A DNA stretch of 9,320 nucleotides, taken from DASVDK01 sp036381125 [NCBI: Thermodesulfobacteriota bacterium] (GTDB lineage Bacteria; DASVDK01). Below are positions 7,654-9,320 of the stretch, one piece after another. The stretch covers positions 1-9,320 of the forward strand of contig DASVDK010000047.1 in assembly GCA_036381125.1 (NCBI GenBank), in the 5' to 3' direction. The position numbers and the translations under genes are program-made. The first letter of the stretch is position 1. Each line of letters opens with the position of its first letter. A model generated the notes under the pieces. The model saw nothing but the letters and a program-made list of their open reading frames with translations. It had not been told where the DNA came from and made no database searches.

Positions 7654-7932
7654 TCAGGAGTCGATCCGGTCCTTCAGCTCCTTGCCGACCTTGAAGAACG
7701 GCGTCCGCTTGGCCGGGATCTTGACCTCCTGACCGGTGCGCGGGTTGCGCCCCTCGCGCGCCTCGCGCTGCTTCACCTTGAAGGAGCCGAAACCGCGGAT
7801 CTCGATCTTGTCGCCCCGCATGAGCGCCTCGGTCATCGAATCGAAGATGAGGTTCACGACGGTTTCGGAGTCTTTCATGCTCATGCCCGGCGTCCGCTCC
7901 GACACCCGGGCGACCAGGTCGCTCTTCGTCAT
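7654..7932 (-). CDS. ihfB: HU/IHF-family DNA-binding protein, IHF beta-like
   Basis: The 92-residue protein is a full-length member of the HU/IHF family of nucleoid proteins that bind the minor groove and bend DNA sharply. Seen in the sequence: the N-terminal MTKSDLVARVSER helix; the KIEIRGFGSFKVKQR core (residues 42-56); the arm signature GRNPRTG (61-67), with Pro64 as the intercalating residue; and the C-terminal PFFKVGKELKDRI. The MTKS start, the IRGFGSF core and the position between rpsA and lapA favour the IHF beta subunit over HU, since rpsA-ihfB-lapA is the arrangement in E. coli. A matching alpha subunit is not in the window, so a homodimeric HU-like role is also possible. The ATG at 7932 follows sppA by 43 bp, with only a weak AAGGA about 12 bases upstream. 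A 9-bp hairpin lies in that gap. Confidence 0.85.
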   Translation of the reverse strand: MTKSDLVARVSERTPGMSMKDSETVVNLIFDSMTEALMRGDKIEIRGFGSFKVKQREAREGRNPRTGQEVKIPAKRTPFFKVGKELKDRIDS

Positions 7933-7960
7933 CGTTCTCGTGGTTCCTTCGTCGTGTGCC

Positions 7961-7987
7961 CTCGCCCCGGACGCATCACGGGGCGAG
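7961..7987 (-). promoter_or_regulatory. 9-bp-stem hairpin across the sppA stop codon and the sppA-ihfB gap
   Basis: CTCGCCCCG (7961-7969) and CGGGGCGAG (7979-7987) are perfect complements enclosing a 9-base loop. On the minus strand the loop begins with the TGA stop of sppA (7978-7976). No T-run follows, so it is not a classic intrinsic terminator. A segmental RNA processing or stabilising element between sppA and the probably much more strongly expressed ihfB is a reasonable guess, but chance pairing in such GC-rich DNA remains possible. Confidence 0.4.
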
Positions 7988-8890
7988 CAGGTACTGGACC
8001 CGCAGCGAGGGTCCGAAGATGGCGTCGGCCGCGAGGCCCGTGCCGAGCCGCTCGCGCAGGGTCGTGAAGGCGCGGCCGGTGAGCAGGTCGATCAGGGACA
8101 CGCGCGGCTCTTCCGGGAAGATCACGTCGGGCTCCCCGGGGATGTTCGCGAGGACCGCCGCCTCGTGGATGGCCGTCCAGAGGTTCCCCTCGGCGTCGAC
8201 CAGGCCGAGCTGCCTGGCCTGGCGGCCCGAGAAGACGCGCCCGTCCGCGAACTTCCGCACCTCCGCCTCGGGCAGGCCGCGCTCGATGACGATGGCCCGC
8301 ACGAACTGCTCGTAGACGTCGTCGATCACCGCCTGCAGGATCCGGCGGTCCTCGTCGCTCATGGGCCGCGCCGGCGACCCGATGTCCTTGAAGGGGCCGC
8401 TCTTCACCACGACCGCCCGGACGCCGACCTTCTCGCCGAGCCCCTCGAGGTTGAGGAACTGCACGATCACCCCGATGGAGCCGGTGATCGTGCCCGGGTT
8501 GGCGACGACGCGGTCGGCCGCCATCGCGACGTAGAGCCCGCCGGAGGCGGCCATCGCGCCCATCGAGGCGACGACCTTCTTCTGCTCCTTCTGGCGGAGC
8601 CGCTTGATCTCCTCGAAGATCTCCTGCGCCGGGCCGACGCCGCCCCCCGGCGAGTCGATGCGCAGGACGATGGCCTTCACGGCCGGGTTCGCGCCGTGCC
8701 GCCGCAGGGCGCGCACGACCCTCGTCGAGTCGACGATGACCCCGGTGAGGTCGACCACCGCGACCTTGCCGCCGCGAGCGAGCCCGCGGCCGCCGCCGGA
8801 GACGGCGGCCACGACGACCAGGAACGCGACGACGAGGCCGCCGATGATCAGCGCGCCCGTCAGCAGCGGCCGCGTACGCCAGGACGCCAC
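7976..8890 (-). CDS. sppA: Signal peptide peptidase SppA, short (bacillus/archaeal-type) form
   Basis: SppA is a membrane-bound serine protease that degrades leftover signal peptides. At 304 residues this is the short single-domain form, unlike the about 618-residue double-domain E. coli enzyme. One membrane anchor lies at about residues 8-30 (PLLTGALIIGGLVVAFLVVVAAV), with the catalytic domain outside. The S49 peptidase core is clear: VLRIDSPGGG (75-84), MGAMAASGGLYVAMAADRVV with catalytic Ser116, TGSIGV, and KSGPFKD with Lys168 as the base. The Ser-Lys spacing of 52 equals that of the B. subtilis pair as I recall it. The start is a GTG at 8890, 19 bp after the rpsA stop, preceded by a G-run that could pair weakly with the 16S tail. 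The rpsA-sppA-ihfB order suggests co-transcription with S1. Confidence 0.93.
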   Translation of the reverse strand: MASWRTRPLLTGALIIGGLVVAFLVVVAAVSGGGRGLARGGKVAVVDLTGVIVDSTRVVRALRRHGANPAVKAIVLRIDSPGGGVGPAQEIFEEIKRLRQKEQKKVVASMGAMAASGGLYVAMAADRVVANPGTITGSIGVIVQFLNLEGLGEKVGVRAVVVKSGPFKDIGSPARPMSDEDRRILQAVIDDVYEQFVRAIVIERGLPEAEVRKFADGRVFSGRQARQLGLVDAEGNLWTAIHEAAVLANIPGEPDVIFPEEPRVSLIDLLTGRAFTTLRERLGTGLAADAIFGPSLRVQYLLAP

Positions 8891-8909
8891 AGGCGGCCCC
8901 CCCGACGGC

Positions 8910-9320
8910 CTACTCGTCCTCTCCGCGCTTGCCCTTGCCGCGCCTCGGCAACTGGGCGCTGATCACGTCGCCGAGGTTCACGGCCGCGTTCCCCTGCGAC
9001 CGCAGGTACTCCTGGTAGTCGGCCCGCTCCTCCGAGGCGCCGAGCTGGCGCATGGAGAGGCCGATCTTGCGCTCCCGGCGGTCGACGTTGATCACCTCGG
9101 CCGAGAGCGTGTCGCCCACCTTGGCGTACCGGTTCGGGTCGTCCACCTTCTCGCGCGCGATCTCCGAGACGTGGATGAGCCCCTCGATCCCCGGCTCGAT
9201 CTCGAGGAAGATGCCGAAGTCGGTCACCGACGTGACCTTGCCGGTCACGCGGGTGCCCGGCCTGTACTTGCGCGGGATCTCCTCCCACGGGTCGCGCTCG
9301 AGCTGCTTGATGCCGAGGGA
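8910..9320 (-). CDS. rpsA: 30S ribosomal protein S1, C-terminal part (5' end outside window)
   Basis: The frame is open from the right window edge to a TAG at 8912-8910 and gives 136 residues. It begins SLGIKQLERDPWEEI, the typical spacer between S1 repeats of ribosomal protein S1. It then contains one whole S1 RNA-binding domain (about residues 22-92: GKVTSVTDFGIFLEIEPGIEGLIHVSEIA ... GDTLSAEVINVDRRERKIGLSM). A non-repeat tail follows, ending in a basic/acidic cluster (PRRGKGKRGEDE). S1 binds mRNA on the 30S subunit and helps initiation, especially on leaders with weak Shine-Dalgarno sequences, which suits the many weakly marked starts downstream. The GTG at 9248 inside the frame is not a start, because the family similarity continues through it. 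Gene order with sppA and ihfB supports rpsA rather than another S1-domain protein. Confidence 0.94.
   Translation of the reverse strand, partial: SLGIKQLERDPWEEIPRKYRPGTRVTGKVTSVTDFGIFLEIEPGIEGLIHVSEIAREKVDDPNRYAKVGDTLSAEVINVDRRERKIGLSMRQLGASEERADYQEYLRSQGNAAVNLGDVISAQLPRRGKGKRGEDE

Overview
This is a GC-rich window that reads as chromosomal DNA of a Gram-negative-type bacterium. Almost all of it is one block of minus-strand housekeeping genes, and the end of an insertion sequence faces that block at the left edge. The presence of an IHF-beta-type protein, LapA, a PII uridylyltransferase and SppA directly after ribosomal protein S1 fits a high-GC environmental lineage. My best guess is the Rokubacteria/Methylomirabilota area, with a deltaproteobacterial or related group as the alternative. 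This is inferred from gene order and protein flavour; no marker search was possible.

Layout in the direction of transcription (minus strand, right to left): the 3' end of rpsA (8910-9320, cut by the window edge), sppA (7976-8890), an ihfB/HU-family gene (7654-7932), then a 238-bp gap with a plausible promoter. After the gap come a small protein with only a histidine-kinase dimerisation/phosphoacceptor domain (6906-7415), a HIT-family nucleotide hydrolase/phosphorylase (6377-6901), a LapA-domain membrane protein (5973-6380), mutS (3373-5967) and glnD (649-3369). From the DHp gene to glnD the junctions are gaps of 4, 5 and 3 bp and one ATGA overlap, so these five genes look like one translationally coupled operon. 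The cluster keeps the known rpsA-ihfB-lapA neighbourhood of proteobacteria but has other genes inserted into it and mutS-glnD attached behind it.

Convergent to glnD, the left edge (2-568, plus strand) carries the C-terminal part of an IS110-family transposase. Only 80 bp separate its stop codon from the glnD stop codon. That strip holds two exact copies of a 25-bp tandem repeat plus an 8-base partial third copy. The partial copy runs into a perfect 10-bp-stem hairpin that contains the glnD stop codon.

The genes cover translation (S1), envelope proteolysis and membrane proteins (SppA, LapA), nucleoid architecture (IHF/HU), nucleotide metabolism (HIT), mismatch repair (MutS) and nitrogen signalling (GlnD). 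I see no obviously new multi-gene system. The most unusual items are the stand-alone phosphoacceptor-domain protein, the IS110/tandem-repeat/hairpin junction, and the hairpins placed over the stop codons of sppA and glnD.
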